A stretch of 64,000 bases of DNA from Flavobacterium soyae (GCF_021245985.1 NZ_JAJQXA010000003.1:186001-250000), one strand, 5' to 3'. Positions 17,332 to 26,294 are shown, counted from the first letter of the stretch. Translations and numbers: made by a program. The notes: generated by a model not told the origin, from the sequence alone.

Positions 17332-17752
17332 TTTTAGGTTCAAAGTGACAAAGAGACAAAGAGACAAAGGTTTTTTGAAATAGTAAATTTTTAAGTTTTT
17401 AGGATAAAAACCTCAGTATTTCTGAACCTTTTCCTCTTTGAACCTAAAAGAAAAACCTTTGTCTCTTTGTCACTTTGAACCTTAAGAAGAAACAATTCAG
17501 CAGCAAAAATCAACAACTCAGTATCATTTAATTTTAAGACAGTAAAATCAGATATACTTTTGAAGTATAAAATTAAAGGTTCAGAGGGACAAAGTGACAA
17601 AGGTTCAAAGTTCCATCAAAACTTAAAAAGGATAAAACCTTTGTCACTTTGTCACTTTGTCACTTTGCAACTTTGAACCTAGAAAAAAAGAGTTTTAATC
17701 ATCAAAAAAAAAACTTAGAATCTCAGTCACTTAGAATCTTAGAAACTTAAAA
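17332..17752. repeat. Block of short-period repeats (GGTTCAAAGTGACAAAG and CTTAGAATCTCAG types)
   Basis: At least four arrays of the TTCAAAG/GACAAAG type are present, two in each orientation (17337-17370, 17452-17483, 17575-17611, 17637-17680). They are followed by a CTTAGAATCT-type array at 17712-17750. Facing copies could form long hairpins, for example 17337-17370 with 17452-17483. The 430-bp gap between the receptor and DUF2141 genes is essentially made of these; I see no gene in it. Confidence 0.85.
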
Positions 17753-17761
17753 AAAGAAATC

Positions 17762-18169
17762 ATGACCAAAATTATTACACTAATCACGTTATTTATCTGT
17801 AGCTTAATGTCTGCTCAAAATGTAAAATTGACTGTATCTGTTTCAGGCATTAAAAACAATACAGGAATTGTGAAAGTAGGTTTGTACAACTCAGACGGTA
17901 CATTTCTTAAAACGACGTACAAAAGTCTTTCTTCTGAAATTAAAAACAATGAAGTTACCGTAACATTTGACAATCTTCCTTCGGGAGAATATGCAATTTC
18001 AACGTATCACGATGAAAACAATAACGGTAAGCTTGATAGAAATGCGATGGGAATACCTTCCGAAGATTATGCAGCTTCAAACAATGCAAAAGGGTTTATG
18101 GGACCGCCTGCCTATAAAGATGCTAAATTTATTGTTGAGAAAGATTCAAAAATTGAAATTGTATTATAA
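17762..18169 (+). CDS. DUF2141 domain secreted protein
   Basis: The protein has 135 residues with a signal peptide (ends MSAQ). The mature domain has family wording such as VGLYNSDGTFL, NLPSGEYAIS, YHDENNNGKLDRN and GIPSEDYAASNNA. DUF2141 proteins are small periplasmic or surface proteins of unknown function, often beside TonB receptors. It is followed 49 bp later by the TPR-like gene. Confidence 0.9.
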   Translation: MTKIITLITLFICSLMSAQNVKLTVSVSGIKNNTGIVKVGLYNSDGTFLKTTYKSLSSEIKNNEVTVTFDNLPSGEYAISTYHDENNNGKLDRNAMGIPSEDYAASNNAKGFMGPPAYKDAKFIVEKDSKIEIVL

Positions 18170-18218
18170 ATTAGTAACTAACAAACAAATCAAAATAACC
18201 ATTTAAATTACTTATAAA

Positions 18219-18839
18219 ATGAAAAAAATCATCACTTTAATCGCATTATTTGTAGTAGTAATAAGTTCTGCTCAAACTCAATTTGAACAAGGAATGACTA
18301 AAGCTTTTGCACTTTGGAAAGAAGGAAAAAACACAGAAGCTTCGGCATTATTTGAAAGAATTGCCTCTGCTGATAAAAACAGTTATCTGCCAAATTATTA
18401 TATCGCTTTAATGAATACAACAGCCGTTTTTACTGAAAAAGATAAAACAAAAATTGATCTTCTTTTAACAAAAGCTCAGGATGCATTAGACGTAGAATTT
18501 ATTAAAGATCAAAATAATGCTGAACTTTATGCTTTGCAAGCTTTAATTTATACAGGATATGTTGTTGCTGACCCAATGACAAACGGAATGAAATATTCGG
18601 CTAAAGTAATGGAAGCTTACGCAAAAGGAAAAGCGATCGACCCAAACAACCCAAGAATTGTTTTTGGAGAAGCTGATTACCAAATAGGCGGTGCAAAATG
18701 GACAGGAGTTGATACAAAACCACTTTGTGCTCAAGTTGATAAAGCTATAGAACTTTTTGCTACTTTTAAACCAGAAACTCCTTTTTCTCCTAAATGGGGA
18801 TTAGACAGAGCTTTGGAAATTCAAAAAACTTGTAAATAA
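18219..18839 (+). CDS. Secreted TPR-like protein of unknown function
   Basis: The protein has 206 residues with a signal peptide ending near SSAQ. The mature part is alpha-helical with TPR-like repeats (WKEGKNTEASALFERIASAD and LYALQALIYTGYV regions) and two Cys near the end. It lies 27 bp before the histidine kinase and is probably co-transcribed with it, so it may be a periplasmic partner of that signalling system; this is inference from position. Confidence 0.75.
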   Translation: MKKIITLIALFVVVISSAQTQFEQGMTKAFALWKEGKNTEASALFERIASADKNSYLPNYYIALMNTTAVFTEKDKTKIDLLLTKAQDALDVEFIKDQNNAELYALQALIYTGYVVADPMTNGMKYSAKVMEAYAKGKAIDPNNPRIVFGEADYQIGGAKWTGVDTKPLCAQVDKAIELFATFKPETPFSPKWGLDRALEIQKTCK

Positions 18840-18866
18840 AAAGTATCAATTTAAGCCAGTTTATAA

Positions 18867-20225
18867 ATGAAAGATCATAGAAATATATATGCAGATTTAA
18901 AAAGCGGAACAATTGTTTCGTTTAAGATTTCTATGATTTTTACAGTGATATTCTCAGCTTGTTTAGGAGATGATTTAAGTGTAGAAAACGTTCTTATAAC
19001 CTTTTTTATAAGCTGTCTTTATTCTTTTGGAGTAGGTTTTGGAAACGGATACATTAATGTGCTCTTAGACAAAAAATGGGATTGGCTGGAGCAGACAAAT
19101 CTAAGGGTTTACTACGGAATTATAGTTACTGTTTTGTATACCGTTCCGGTAGTTTTAGGAATAAATTATTACATTTTTGTTTACCTGCAAAGCATGCCTT
19201 TAGAGAAGTTCTTTAGCGAAAGAATGATTTGGATACATCTGTTTTATATTATTTTGTCTTTAGCAGTGTCAACTTTCATGCAAGCGAGAAGTTTCATGGT
19301 AAAATGGAAACAGGCGTCAAAATTTGAAGTTACGCAGCAAAAGATTATTGCAGGAACGGCAAGTGCTAAATTCGAAAGTTTAAAAAATCAAATCGACCCG
19401 CATTTTCTTTTTAATAGTTTAAATGTATTAAGTTCTTTGATTGAAGAAAACCCGGATAACGCACAGCGGTTCACGACTTCTTTATCTAAAATTTACAGGT
19501 ATGTTTTAGAGCAAAAAGATAAAGAACTGGTTTCTGTTGAAGATGAATTGTCATTTGCAAAAACTTATATGAATTTATTGAAAATGCGTTTTGAGAATAG
19601 TTTGTTTTATGAATTGCCTACAACAAACATTAACCCAGACGCAAAAGTGGTTCCGTTATCGTTACAGCTTCTGCTCGAAAATACAGTAAAGCATAATGTA
19701 GTAAGTGAACAAAAACCACTGCACATCAGGATTTTTATTGATGGCGATTATTTAGCCATTCAAAATGATTTTCAAAAGAAAGAAGTGTTACAAGACAGAC
19801 AAGGCGTTGGATTACAAAATATTGTAAACCGCTACGAAATTGTAACGAACAGGAAAGTTATAGTGGAACAAAACGAGAAAAATTTCACGGTTAAGATTCC
19901 AATTTTAACCAAACAAATTACAGTTATGGAAACAAGTGCAGATTATAGTGACGAAACTAAAGCTTATTTCAGAGCAAAAAAAAGAGTAGAGGAATTAAAA
20001 GGATTTTATGCAAACGTAATTTCTTATTGTTGTGTGATTCCGTGCTTAATTTTTGTAAATTTAACGTACTCTCCTGGATTTCAATGGTTTTGGTTTTCGG
20101 CTTTAGGCTGGGGATTTGGAGTTGTAATGCATGCTTTTAAAGTATTTGGATACAGTTCTGATTGGGAAGAACGAAAAATCAGGGAGATTTTAGAAAAAGA
20201 AAACCAACAGAGAAACTGGAAATAA
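18867..20225 (+). CDS. LytS-type sensor histidine kinase with C-terminal 2TM domain
   Basis: The protein has 452 residues. Four N-terminal membrane segments lie within about 15-140. The His_kinase core has the phospho-acceptor His179 in QIDPHFLFNSL. The ATPase region has ENTVKHN and GVGLQN. After about residue 350 comes a 2TM domain (AKKRVEELKGFY, two hydrophobic helices, then DWEERKIREIL) homologous to the five small proteins that follow. The kinase probably phosphorylates the LytTR regulator at 21930. Fusion of a 2TM module to the kinase suggests it assembles with the free 2TM proteins. Confidence 0.93.
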   Translation: MKDHRNIYADLKSGTIVSFKISMIFTVIFSACLGDDLSVENVLITFFISCLYSFGVGFGNGYINVLLDKKWDWLEQTNLRVYYGIIVTVLYTVPVVLGINYYIFVYLQSMPLEKFFSERMIWIHLFYIILSLAVSTFMQARSFMVKWKQASKFEVTQQKIIAGTASAKFESLKNQIDPHFLFNSLNVLSSLIEENPDNAQRFTTSLSKIYRYVLEQKDKELVSVEDELSFAKTYMNLLKMRFENSLFYELPTTNINPDAKVVPLSLQLLLENTVKHNVVSEQKPLHIRIFIDGDYLAIQNDFQKKEVLQDRQGVGLQNIVNRYEIVTNRKVIVEQNEKNFTVKIPILTKQITVMETSADYSDETKAYFRAKKRVEELKGFYANVISYCCVIPCLIFVNLTYSPGFQWFWFSALGWGFGVVMHAFKVFGYSSDWEERKIREILEKENQQRNWK

Positions 20226-20227
20226 TC

Positions 20228-20530
20228 ATGGAACCAAATTATAACAAAGGAGAGCGTTACTATGAAGCTCAGAAAAAAGTGATTGAAATTAAGAAGTTTT
20301 ATCAGCATTTAACGGTTTATCTTCTTTGTAATCCAATTGTTATTGTAGTAAATCTTATGACTTCGCCAGGTTATTTATGGTGTTTGTATTCTGTACTGGG
20401 ATGGACAATTCCGATAATTTTACACGGAATGAAAGCTTTTAATTTCTCTCCAATTTTTAATAAAGACTGGGAAGAACGAAAAATCCAGTCAATTTTAGAA
20501 AAAGAAAATTCAAAACAAAAATGGGAGTAA
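20228..20530 (+). CDS. 2TM domain protein 1 of 5
   Basis: The protein has 100 residues from the ATG at 20228 (MEPNYNKGER); the longer frame from 20162 overlaps the kinase and is rejected. It has the pattern AQKKVIEIKKFYQHL, two membrane helices, then DWEERKIQSIL and an ending KQKWE. It starts 2 bp after the kinase stop. It is closest to the kinase C-terminal domain and to the copy at 21197 (shared SPGYLW-type loop). Confidence 0.9.
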   Translation: MEPNYNKGERYYEAQKKVIEIKKFYQHLTVYLLCNPIVIVVNLMTSPGYLWCLYSVLGWTIPIILHGMKAFNFSPIFNKDWEERKIQSILEKENSKQKWE

Positions 20531-20532
20531 TC

Positions 20533-20862
20533 ATGGAAAACAATTCTAGTAATAATATCGAAGAAAATGAATTACAACAATTAGCAAGTAAAAAAGTAGC
20601 TAAACTGAAATCATTTTATAAATACACATTTTTTTACATCATTGCTTTAATTGTTTATGTATTAAAACAATATACCGAATTGCCTTTGCATTCTTTCCCT
20701 TTTCAATTTATAAACGGAGTTGTAATGAGTATTTGGACGGCAGTTTACATTAGTTGTGTAATTGATATGGTGGTTTCTTTTAAATTTCTTGGTCGAGAAT
20801 GGGAAGAACGAAAGTTAAGAAGCCTCTTAGAAAAGAAAAATAAAGTACAAAAATGGGAGTAA
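20533..20862 (+). CDS. 2TM domain protein 2 of 5
   Basis: The protein has 109 residues from the ATG at 20533. It is the same architecture: ASKKVAKLKSFY, two membrane helices, then EWEERKLRSLLEKK and KWE. It starts 2 bp after the previous stop in the shared junction TAATCATGGAA. It is most similar to copy 3 (loop with PLHSFPFQFINGVVM against PLNFFPLNFLNDVVM), indicating a recent tandem duplication. Confidence 0.9.
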   Translation: MENNSSNNIEENELQQLASKKVAKLKSFYKYTFFYIIALIVYVLKQYTELPLHSFPFQFINGVVMSIWTAVYISCVIDMVVSFKFLGREWEERKLRSLLEKKNKVQKWE

Positions 20863-20864
20863 TC

Positions 20865-21194
20865 ATGGAAACGAATTGTAACAATGAAAGAGAAAAACTG
20901 GAGTTTGAGCAAATCTTTAGAAAAAAAGTGGTTAGACTAAGATCCTTTTATATGCATGCTTTAATATATGCAGCAGGATTAGCAGCTTTTGTGTTAAAGG
21001 AATATTATGGAGCTCCATTGAACTTTTTTCCATTAAATTTTTTAAACGATGTTGTAATGGTAATTTGGAGTTCGGTATTTGTATGTTCTGCAATAGACTT
21101 ATTTGTTTCTTTTAAAATTTTAGGAAATGAATGGGAAGAACGTAAACTGAAAAGTATTTTAGAGAAAAGACAGAAAAAACAAAAATGGGTGTAA
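20865..21194 (+). CDS. 2TM domain protein 3 of 5
   Basis: The protein has 109 residues from the ATG at 20865. FRKKVVRLRSFY precedes two membrane helices, and EWEERKLKSILEKR ends it. It is a close paralogue of copy 2 and shares the same 2-bp junctions on both sides. Function unknown; the charged tail is the conserved part across the set. Confidence 0.9.
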   Translation: METNCNNEREKLEFEQIFRKKVVRLRSFYMHALIYAAGLAAFVLKEYYGAPLNFFPLNFLNDVVMVIWSSVFVCSAIDLFVSFKILGNEWEERKLKSILEKRQKKQKWV

Positions 21195-21196
21195 TC

Positions 21197-21502
21197 ATGG
21201 AAATAAAATATAATGAAGAAGACAGATACTATCTTGCAAAAAAGAAAGTAGAAAATATAAAGGGCTTTTATGCTAATCTTACCTCTTACATTGGTGTAAA
21301 TATTATTTTGATTGTCATTAATTTATGGACATCACCAGAATATTTATGGTTTTTCTGGCCCTTATTGTGGTGGGGAGTTGGAGTTCTTTTTCACGGATTA
21401 AAAGTTTTTGAAATATTTCCGGTTTTAGGTAAAGATTGGGAAGAAAGAAAAATCAAAGAATTGATGGAAAAAGAAAAAGAGAATAAAAATAAATGGCAAT
21501 AA
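21197..21502 (+). CDS. 2TM domain protein 4 of 5
   Basis: The protein has 101 residues from the ATG at 21197. AKKKVENIKGFYANL, SPEYLW loop and DWEERKIKELMEKE make it more like the kinase domain and copy 1 than copies 2 and 3. The array therefore alternates two sequence types. Confidence 0.9.
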   Translation: MEIKYNEEDRYYLAKKKVENIKGFYANLTSYIGVNIILIVINLWTSPEYLWFFWPLLWWGVGVLFHGLKVFEIFPVLGKDWEERKIKELMEKEKENKNKWQ

Positions 21503-21517
21503 TTTAATTCAATAAAA

Positions 21518-21889
21518 ATGGGACGATTTAGAAGACACATGTACGAAGATTATGCACATGAATTTAGTACAGATGAAAGTTACAATATAGCATACAGAAA
21601 AGTTAAAAGAATAAAAGGCTTTTATTCGCATTTGAAAGTTTATCTTATCGTAAATGCGATTATCATTATTTCTAGTTTGAATAGCAGAGGTTTTATAGGT
21701 AATCATTTTGAAATTAGAAACTTTAGAGAATGGGAAGTCTATTCAACAGCATTTTATTGGGGTATTGCTTTAGCCATTCATGCATTTTCAGTTTTTGGAC
21801 CTGATCTTTTTTTAAATAAAGAATGGGAGGACAAAAAAATTAAAAAATATATGGAGAAAGAAGCTCAGAATAAAAATAAATGGGAGTAA
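21518..21889 (+). CDS. 2TM domain protein 5 of 5
   Basis: The protein has 123 residues. Its N-terminus is longer and acidic (MGRFRRHMYEDYAHEFSTDE), followed by AYRKVKRIKGFYSHL, two membrane helices and EWEDKKIKKYMEKE. It starts 15 bp after copy 4 and is the most divergent of the set. The LytTR regulator follows 40 bp later. Confidence 0.88.
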   Translation: MGRFRRHMYEDYAHEFSTDESYNIAYRKVKRIKGFYSHLKVYLIVNAIIIISSLNSRGFIGNHFEIRNFREWEVYSTAFYWGIALAIHAFSVFGPDLFLNKEWEDKKIKKYMEKEAQNKNKWE

Positions 21890-21929
21890 TTTTAAATTAT
21901 ATTTTTTTTTAAATTTAGCACAGTACTAA

Positions 21930-22697
21930 ATGACCACATTAATTATAGAAGACGAAAAACCAGCTGCGCGATTGTTGCAGCGAAAGCTTGAAAAGTTAGA
22001 TATTGCCGTAGAAACAATGTTACATTCTGTAGAAGAATCCCTTCATTGGTTTAGCAATAACGATCATCCGGATTTGATTTTTCTGGATATCCAATTGTCA
22101 GATGGTTTATCGTTTGAAATTTTTGAAAAAATAGATATCAAAAGCGCTATTATTTTTACAACTGCTTATGATGAATATGCTTTAAAAGCATTTAAATTAA
22201 ATAGTATCGATTATCTCCTCAAACCAATTGATGAAGATGATCTTGAAGTAGCGGTTACTAAATTTAAAACGCGCTTGCCAAAACCAAGTTCAGAAACTCA
22301 AAATCTGCAGCTTGATTTTGAACAGATCCGTCAAATGTTGTCAAATCCTTTTGAGAAAGTATATAAAAAACGATTTACGGTTAAAATTGGACAGCACTTA
22401 AAAGTAATTACTACAGAAGAAATCGAATGTTTTTTTAGTGAAAACAAAGGAACATACATTCATACCTACGACAACCGAAACTATTTAATCGATTCAACTT
22501 TAGAGATTCTGGAGCAGGAATTAGACAAAAAAGATTTCTTCCGCGTAAGCAGAAAATTTATTGTCCCGCTTCAGGCAATTAAAGAAATTCAGGTGTATAC
22601 CAATTCTCGTTTAAAAGTAATTTTACCAACTTACAAAGAAGATGAGGTTATTGTAAGCCGTGAAAAAGTGCAGGATTTTAAAACCTGGCTGGGGTAA
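21930..22697 (+). CDS. LytTR-family response regulator
   Basis: The protein has 255 residues. The receiver domain has acidic pair Glu-Asp near residue 7, the phospho-acceptor Asp53 in FLDIQL, Thr in FTTAYDEYA and Lys in LLKPID. A linker leads to a C-terminal LytTR DNA-binding domain (from about residue 150; FFSENKGTYIHTYD, FFRVSRKFIV). It pairs with the LytS-type kinase at 18867. The targets are unknown; the 2TM array or the TonB receptor are candidates by position only. Confidence 0.94.
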   Translation: MTTLIIEDEKPAARLLQRKLEKLDIAVETMLHSVEESLHWFSNNDHPDLIFLDIQLSDGLSFEIFEKIDIKSAIIFTTAYDEYALKAFKLNSIDYLLKPIDEDDLEVAVTKFKTRLPKPSSETQNLQLDFEQIRQMLSNPFEKVYKKRFTVKIGQHLKVITTEEIECFFSENKGTYIHTYDNRNYLIDSTLEILEQELDKKDFFRVSRKFIVPLQAIKEIQVYTNSRLKVILPTYKEDEVIVSREKVQDFKTWLG

Positions 22698-22718
22698 AAT
22701 AGATTGTTTTAAATGAGA

Positions 22719-22780
22719 CGTTCCTACGGAACGTTATATTGTGTGATTATCATTTCTGACGGATTTCAATCCGGTTAACG
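22719..22780. repeat. Two short palindromes after the LytTR gene
   Basis: ACGTTCCTACGGAACGT (22719-22735) and CGGATTTCAATCCGG (about 22761-22775) are small hairpins. The first recurs exactly near 48664-48680, and a relative of the second lies near 27208-27224. Confidence 0.6.
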
Positions 22781-22822
22781 AGACGTAAATTTTCAAACGG
22801 AATTAACCAAATACATAAAATA

Positions 22823-22852
22823 AAAAAGAGCCGAAATTTTCGGCTCTTTTTT
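22823..22852. terminator. Bidirectional hairpin terminator
   Basis: AAAAAAGAGCCGAAA faces TTTCGGCTCTTTTTT with almost no loop, between the convergent LytTR and heme A synthase genes. Confidence 0.9.
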
Positions 22853-22867
22853 ATATCGTTCAAAACA

Positions 22868-23893
22868 TTATTTGCTCAATCTGTGCAATGTATATGTCAT
22901 TGCGCTCAAAAGGAAAAACGCCATAATCTGGTGAATTAATCCTAAAGCCAAAGGCACGCTGTATAATAATGTAAAAACACCAAGAAAGAATTGTATAAAA
23001 ACAAAAACTATTAAAGTATTGATTCCGTTTACCTGCGTATTAGTAAGCGTATATTTTTTACTTTTGAAGAAAAGGAAAAGAATAATTCCAACAACAACAT
23101 AAGCAAAAGTTCTGTGTACAAACTGAACACCGCTTTTCCCTTCAATTAAATTTTTAATCAAACTAGACTGCTCAATAAAAACCGATTCGTGAATAAATTC
23201 TCCGTCACTCATTAAAGGCCAGTGATTGTGAATTAATCCGGCATTTAGTCCAGCAACAAATCCACCATAAATAATTTGGATTAATAAAGCTGCTAAAGCA
23301 TATCTGGCGATTTTACGAAGCGGTAATATTTTATTGATATTTCTTTCAGGATAAATCAAATCCAACGCAACCCAAAGTGTATAAGCAAAAGTGATAAAAG
23401 CAAAAGTTAAGTGTAATGAAAGTCTAAAATGACTCACATCTGGATTGTCAATTAAACCGCTGCGAACCATAAACCATCCAAGAAAACCTTGAAAAGCGCC
23501 CATTGCTAAAAGCACAATACATTTTTTAATTGTTGGCGTATCTAATTTCTTTCTGATTAAGAAGTAAACAAACGGCACAAAGAAAACCAAACCAATTATA
23601 CGACCGATGAAACGGTGAAACCATTCCCAGAAATAAATGAATTTATAATCTGCTAATTGAAAATCGTTGTGAATATTGATTTTTTGGTACTCAGGAAACT
23701 TTTTATATTCATCAAATGCAGCCTGCCATTTTGCATCTGTTAAAGGTGGAAATGTGTCGGTAACTAAATGCCAGTCCGTCATTGATAAACCTGAATTGGT
23801 CAAACGTGTGATTCCGCCCACGACAACCATTAAAAATAATAAAACACAACCTGATAGTAACCAAATGATTACTGATTTATTCTCTCTTTTCAT
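22868..23893 (-). CDS. ctaA: Heme A synthase (COX15/CtaA family)
   Basis: The protein has 341 residues and eight membrane segments. It converts heme O to heme A for cytochrome oxidase. Signature segments are VVVGGITRLTNSGLSM near the start and the heme-ligand histidines in EWFHRFIGR, LSLHLTFAF, FVHRTFAY and GLIHQIMAF. The long periplasmic first loop (TDAKWQAAFDEYKKFPEYQ) is of the COX15 type. Its start overlaps the end of the preceding small membrane protein by 4 bp. Confidence 0.94.
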   Translation of the reverse strand: MKRENKSVIIWLLSGCVLLFLMVVVGGITRLTNSGLSMTDWHLVTDTFPPLTDAKWQAAFDEYKKFPEYQKINIHNDFQLADYKFIYFWEWFHRFIGRIIGLVFFVPFVYFLIRKKLDTPTIKKCIVLLAMGAFQGFLGWFMVRSGLIDNPDVSHFRLSLHLTFAFITFAYTLWVALDLIYPERNINKILPLRKIARYALAALLIQIIYGGFVAGLNAGLIHNHWPLMSDGEFIHESVFIEQSSLIKNLIEGKSGVQFVHRTFAYVVVGIILFLFFKSKKYTLTNTQVNGINTLIVFVFIQFFLGVFTLLYSVPLALGLIHQIMAFFLLSAMTYTLHRLSK

Positions 23894-24258
23894 TCTTTTC
23901 CGATTAATTCGATTTCGTTTGTCTTTTTTGTTTTGGAAATTCTTTTTAAATAGAATTTCGAGAAATATATATTGATTAAAATACTTGGAGCAAATATTAC
24001 GCTTCCGAAGATAATCCTGGAAATTTTATCATTCATCTCAGTTCTTAAACCCGACATTTCAATTAAAGTAGGACTAGTTAAAAGAGCAGCAACAATAAAA
24101 ATTACAGAAGAAGGAATAATAACAGACATTAAAAAGTAAAATAATTTGTGTTTGATATGTTTTTCTCCAGTTTTCTTAAATCCCTTAAAAAAAATAAAAT
24201 TTGAATAAATAATTATTAACAATAATATAGATATAAAAATTCCACCTAAAAGATCCAT
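23890..24258 (-). CDS. Small membrane protein of unknown function
   Basis: The protein has 122 residues with three hydrophobic segments (about 5-25, 42-62 and 83-102) and a charged end. I do not recognise the family. It is 1 bp after the CCA-adding enzyme gene and overlaps heme A synthase by 4 bp (ATGA), so it is translated within that operon. Confidence 0.7.
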   Translation of the reverse strand: MDLLGGIFISILLLIIIYSNFIFFKGFKKTGEKHIKHKLFYFLMSVIIPSSVIFIVAALLTSPTLIEMSGLRTEMNDKISRIIFGSVIFAPSILINIYFSKFYLKRISKTKKTNEIELIGKE

Positions 24259-24259
24259 G

Positions 24260-25690
24260 CTATTTCTTAAGAGTTAAATTTAATTTCGCAGCTCTTTTAA
24301 TCACAAAATCATACGCAGCCTGATATTCATTTGGAATATCTCCTTCTAAAATAGCTTCTTTTACAGCTTCTTTTAAAACTCCAATTTCACGTGAAGGTTT
24401 CAAATCGAACATTTCCATAATTTCTTCGCCTGAAATTGGCGGTTGAAAATTACGAACATGATCGCGTTCTTCAACTTCGACAATTTTCTTGCGAACTACT
24501 TCAAAATTCTTATGATATTTCTTGAATTTTGCTGGGTTTTTAGTTGTGATATCGGCTTCACATAAAGTCATTAAATCCTCAACATCTTCACCGGCATCGA
24601 AAACCAAACGACGTACTGCACTGTCGGTTACAATATCCTGCGCCAAAACAATTGGGCGTGAACTCATAATGACCATTTTTTGTACAAATTTCATTTTGTG
24701 ATTCAATGGCATATGTAAACGTTCGAATATTTTTTTTGCCATTTTTCCGCCCAAAAATTCATGTCCGTGAAAAGTCCAGCCTTGTTTTTTATTGAAACGT
24801 TTTGTTGGTGCTTTTCCAATATCGTGAAGTAAAGCCGACCATCGCAGCCAAACATCATCTGTATTTGGGCAAATGTTATCAACTACTTCAAGTGTATGGT
24901 AAAAGTTGTTTTTATGCGTATGACCTTCGATTTCTTCTACCTGATTCAACGCTGTTAATTCAGGTAAGATTAAATCTAAAAGCCCGGTTTTATATAAAAG
25001 TAAAAATCCGGTTGACGGTTTTGGTGTAGAAAGAATTTTATTCAATTCGTCTACGATTCTTTCACCCGAAATAATTTTAATTCGATCTGCATTTTTGGTA
25101 ATCGCATTCAATGAATTTTCTTCAATTTCAAAATTTAACTGTGTTGCAAAACGAATCGCACGCAGCATTCGCAGCGGATCATCAGAGTAGGTAATATCCG
25201 GATCTAAAGGCGTTTTGATGGTTTTACTTTCTAAATGCGCCAATCCATTAAACGGATCTAAAAGATCTCCAAAGTTAGTTGCATTTAAAGATAAAGCCAA
25301 AGCGTTGATGGTAAAATCACGACGATTTTGGTCATCCTGAAGCGTTCCGTTTTCTACAATCGGATTTCGGCTGTCAAAATTATAAGATTCTTTTCGGGCA
25401 CCAACAAATTCAATATCGGTATCTTCAAAACGAAGCATTGCTGTTCCGTAAGTTTTAAAAACCTGAACTTTTGGTTTATTCGGAAGTAAGTCAGAAACTT
25501 TAAGCGCTAATTCGATGCCGCTTCCAACCGCTACAACATCGATATCTTTTTTAGAACCTCGGTTTAAAAGCAAATCACGAACGAAACCTCCTATCACATA
25601 AGAGTCTACATTTAATTCCTGAGAAGCTTTCGAAATAATATCGAAGATTTTGTTTTGTAAAGCAGTTTTATAATTTGTTTGTATAGCCAC
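24260..25690 (-). CDS. CCA tRNA nucleotidyltransferase with HD domain
   Basis: The protein has 476 residues. The N-terminal polymerase-beta-like head has the active-site GGFVRDLLLNR and DIDVV. The RNA/nucleotide-binding motifs include RRDFTINAL and DPLRMLRAIRFA. An HD domain at about 250-340 carries HTHKNNFYHTLEV and LLHDIGK. It adds or repairs the 3' CCA end of tRNAs. It is the first gene of a three-gene run with the membrane protein and heme A synthase. Confidence 0.95.
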   Translation of the reverse strand: MAIQTNYKTALQNKIFDIISKASQELNVDSYVIGGFVRDLLLNRGSKKDIDVVAVGSGIELALKVSDLLPNKPKVQVFKTYGTAMLRFEDTDIEFVGARKESYNFDSRNPIVENGTLQDDQNRRDFTINALALSLNATNFGDLLDPFNGLAHLESKTIKTPLDPDITYSDDPLRMLRAIRFATQLNFEIEENSLNAITKNADRIKIISGERIVDELNKILSTPKPSTGFLLLYKTGLLDLILPELTALNQVEEIEGHTHKNNFYHTLEVVDNICPNTDDVWLRWSALLHDIGKAPTKRFNKKQGWTFHGHEFLGGKMAKKIFERLHMPLNHKMKFVQKMVIMSSRPIVLAQDIVTDSAVRRLVFDAGEDVEDLMTLCEADITTKNPAKFKKYHKNFEVVRKKIVEVEERDHVRNFQPPISGEEIMEMFDLKPSREIGVLKEAVKEAILEGDIPNEYQAAYDFVIKRAAKLNLTLKK

Positions 25691-26239
25691 GAATTCACTA
25701 ATTTTTGAATAAAGATGATTTCAATTTTCGAAGAAATGAAATGCATGCAAATTTACAACATAGAAAATCCCTATTATAATCTATCGCTCACTTTTTTGAA
25801 CAATTTCACATTTTGGCAGGCTGATTTTTATGAATTGAGAAAGAGCTGCCACGAATTACATGAATTTTCACGAATTATTTTTTTTCTGCCACAGATTACA
25901 GGATTAAAAGGATTAAAAAAAATCTGTGGAAATCTTTTTAATCTGTGGCAAAAAATCTTTGCAATCTGCGTGAAAGAATAATTCGTGGCAGAAAAATATA
26001 GCCACAGATTAAAGGATTAAAATGATTAAAAAATCTGTGAAAATCTTTTTAATCTGTGGCAAAAAATCTTTGCAATCTGCGTGAAAGAATAGTTCGTGGC
26101 AGAAAAATATAGCCACAGATTAAAGGATTAAAATGATTAAAAAATCTGTGAAAATCTTTTTAATCTGTGGCAAAAAATCTTCGCAATCTGCGTGAAAGAA
26201 TAATTCGTGAAAATTCGTGTAATTCGTGGCGAAAAAAAC
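25679..26239. repeat. Tandem repeat, three units of about 112 bp, with flanking related words
   Basis: The units start at 25888 (113 bp), 26001 (111 bp) and 26112 (shortened, to about 26239). Each begins GCCACAGATTA, contains facing AATCTGTGGC words able to form a hairpin, and ends near GAATAATTCGTGGCAG. A degenerate half precedes them from 25679. The 632-bp gap between the CCA enzyme and yaaA is otherwise empty; open frames across it are by-products of the repeat. Confidence 0.9.
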
Positions 26240-26294
26240 TATACAGTAATAAAACAAATCAATTACAATAACATATTTTTAAAAATGCAATTTG

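Noticed and set aside
20162..20530. Longer version of the first 2TM protein starting MGRTKNQG
   Set aside because: It would overlap the kinase by 64 bases; the ATG at 20228 repeats the junction used by the other copies.
25715..25981. 88-codon plus-strand frame after the CCA enzyme
   Set aside because: It runs across the GCCACAGATT repeat and has no protein character; repeat by-product.
25888..26239. Possible CRISPR-like array
   Set aside because: Units are adjacent, 112 bp long, nearly identical throughout and lack unique spacers or cas genes.
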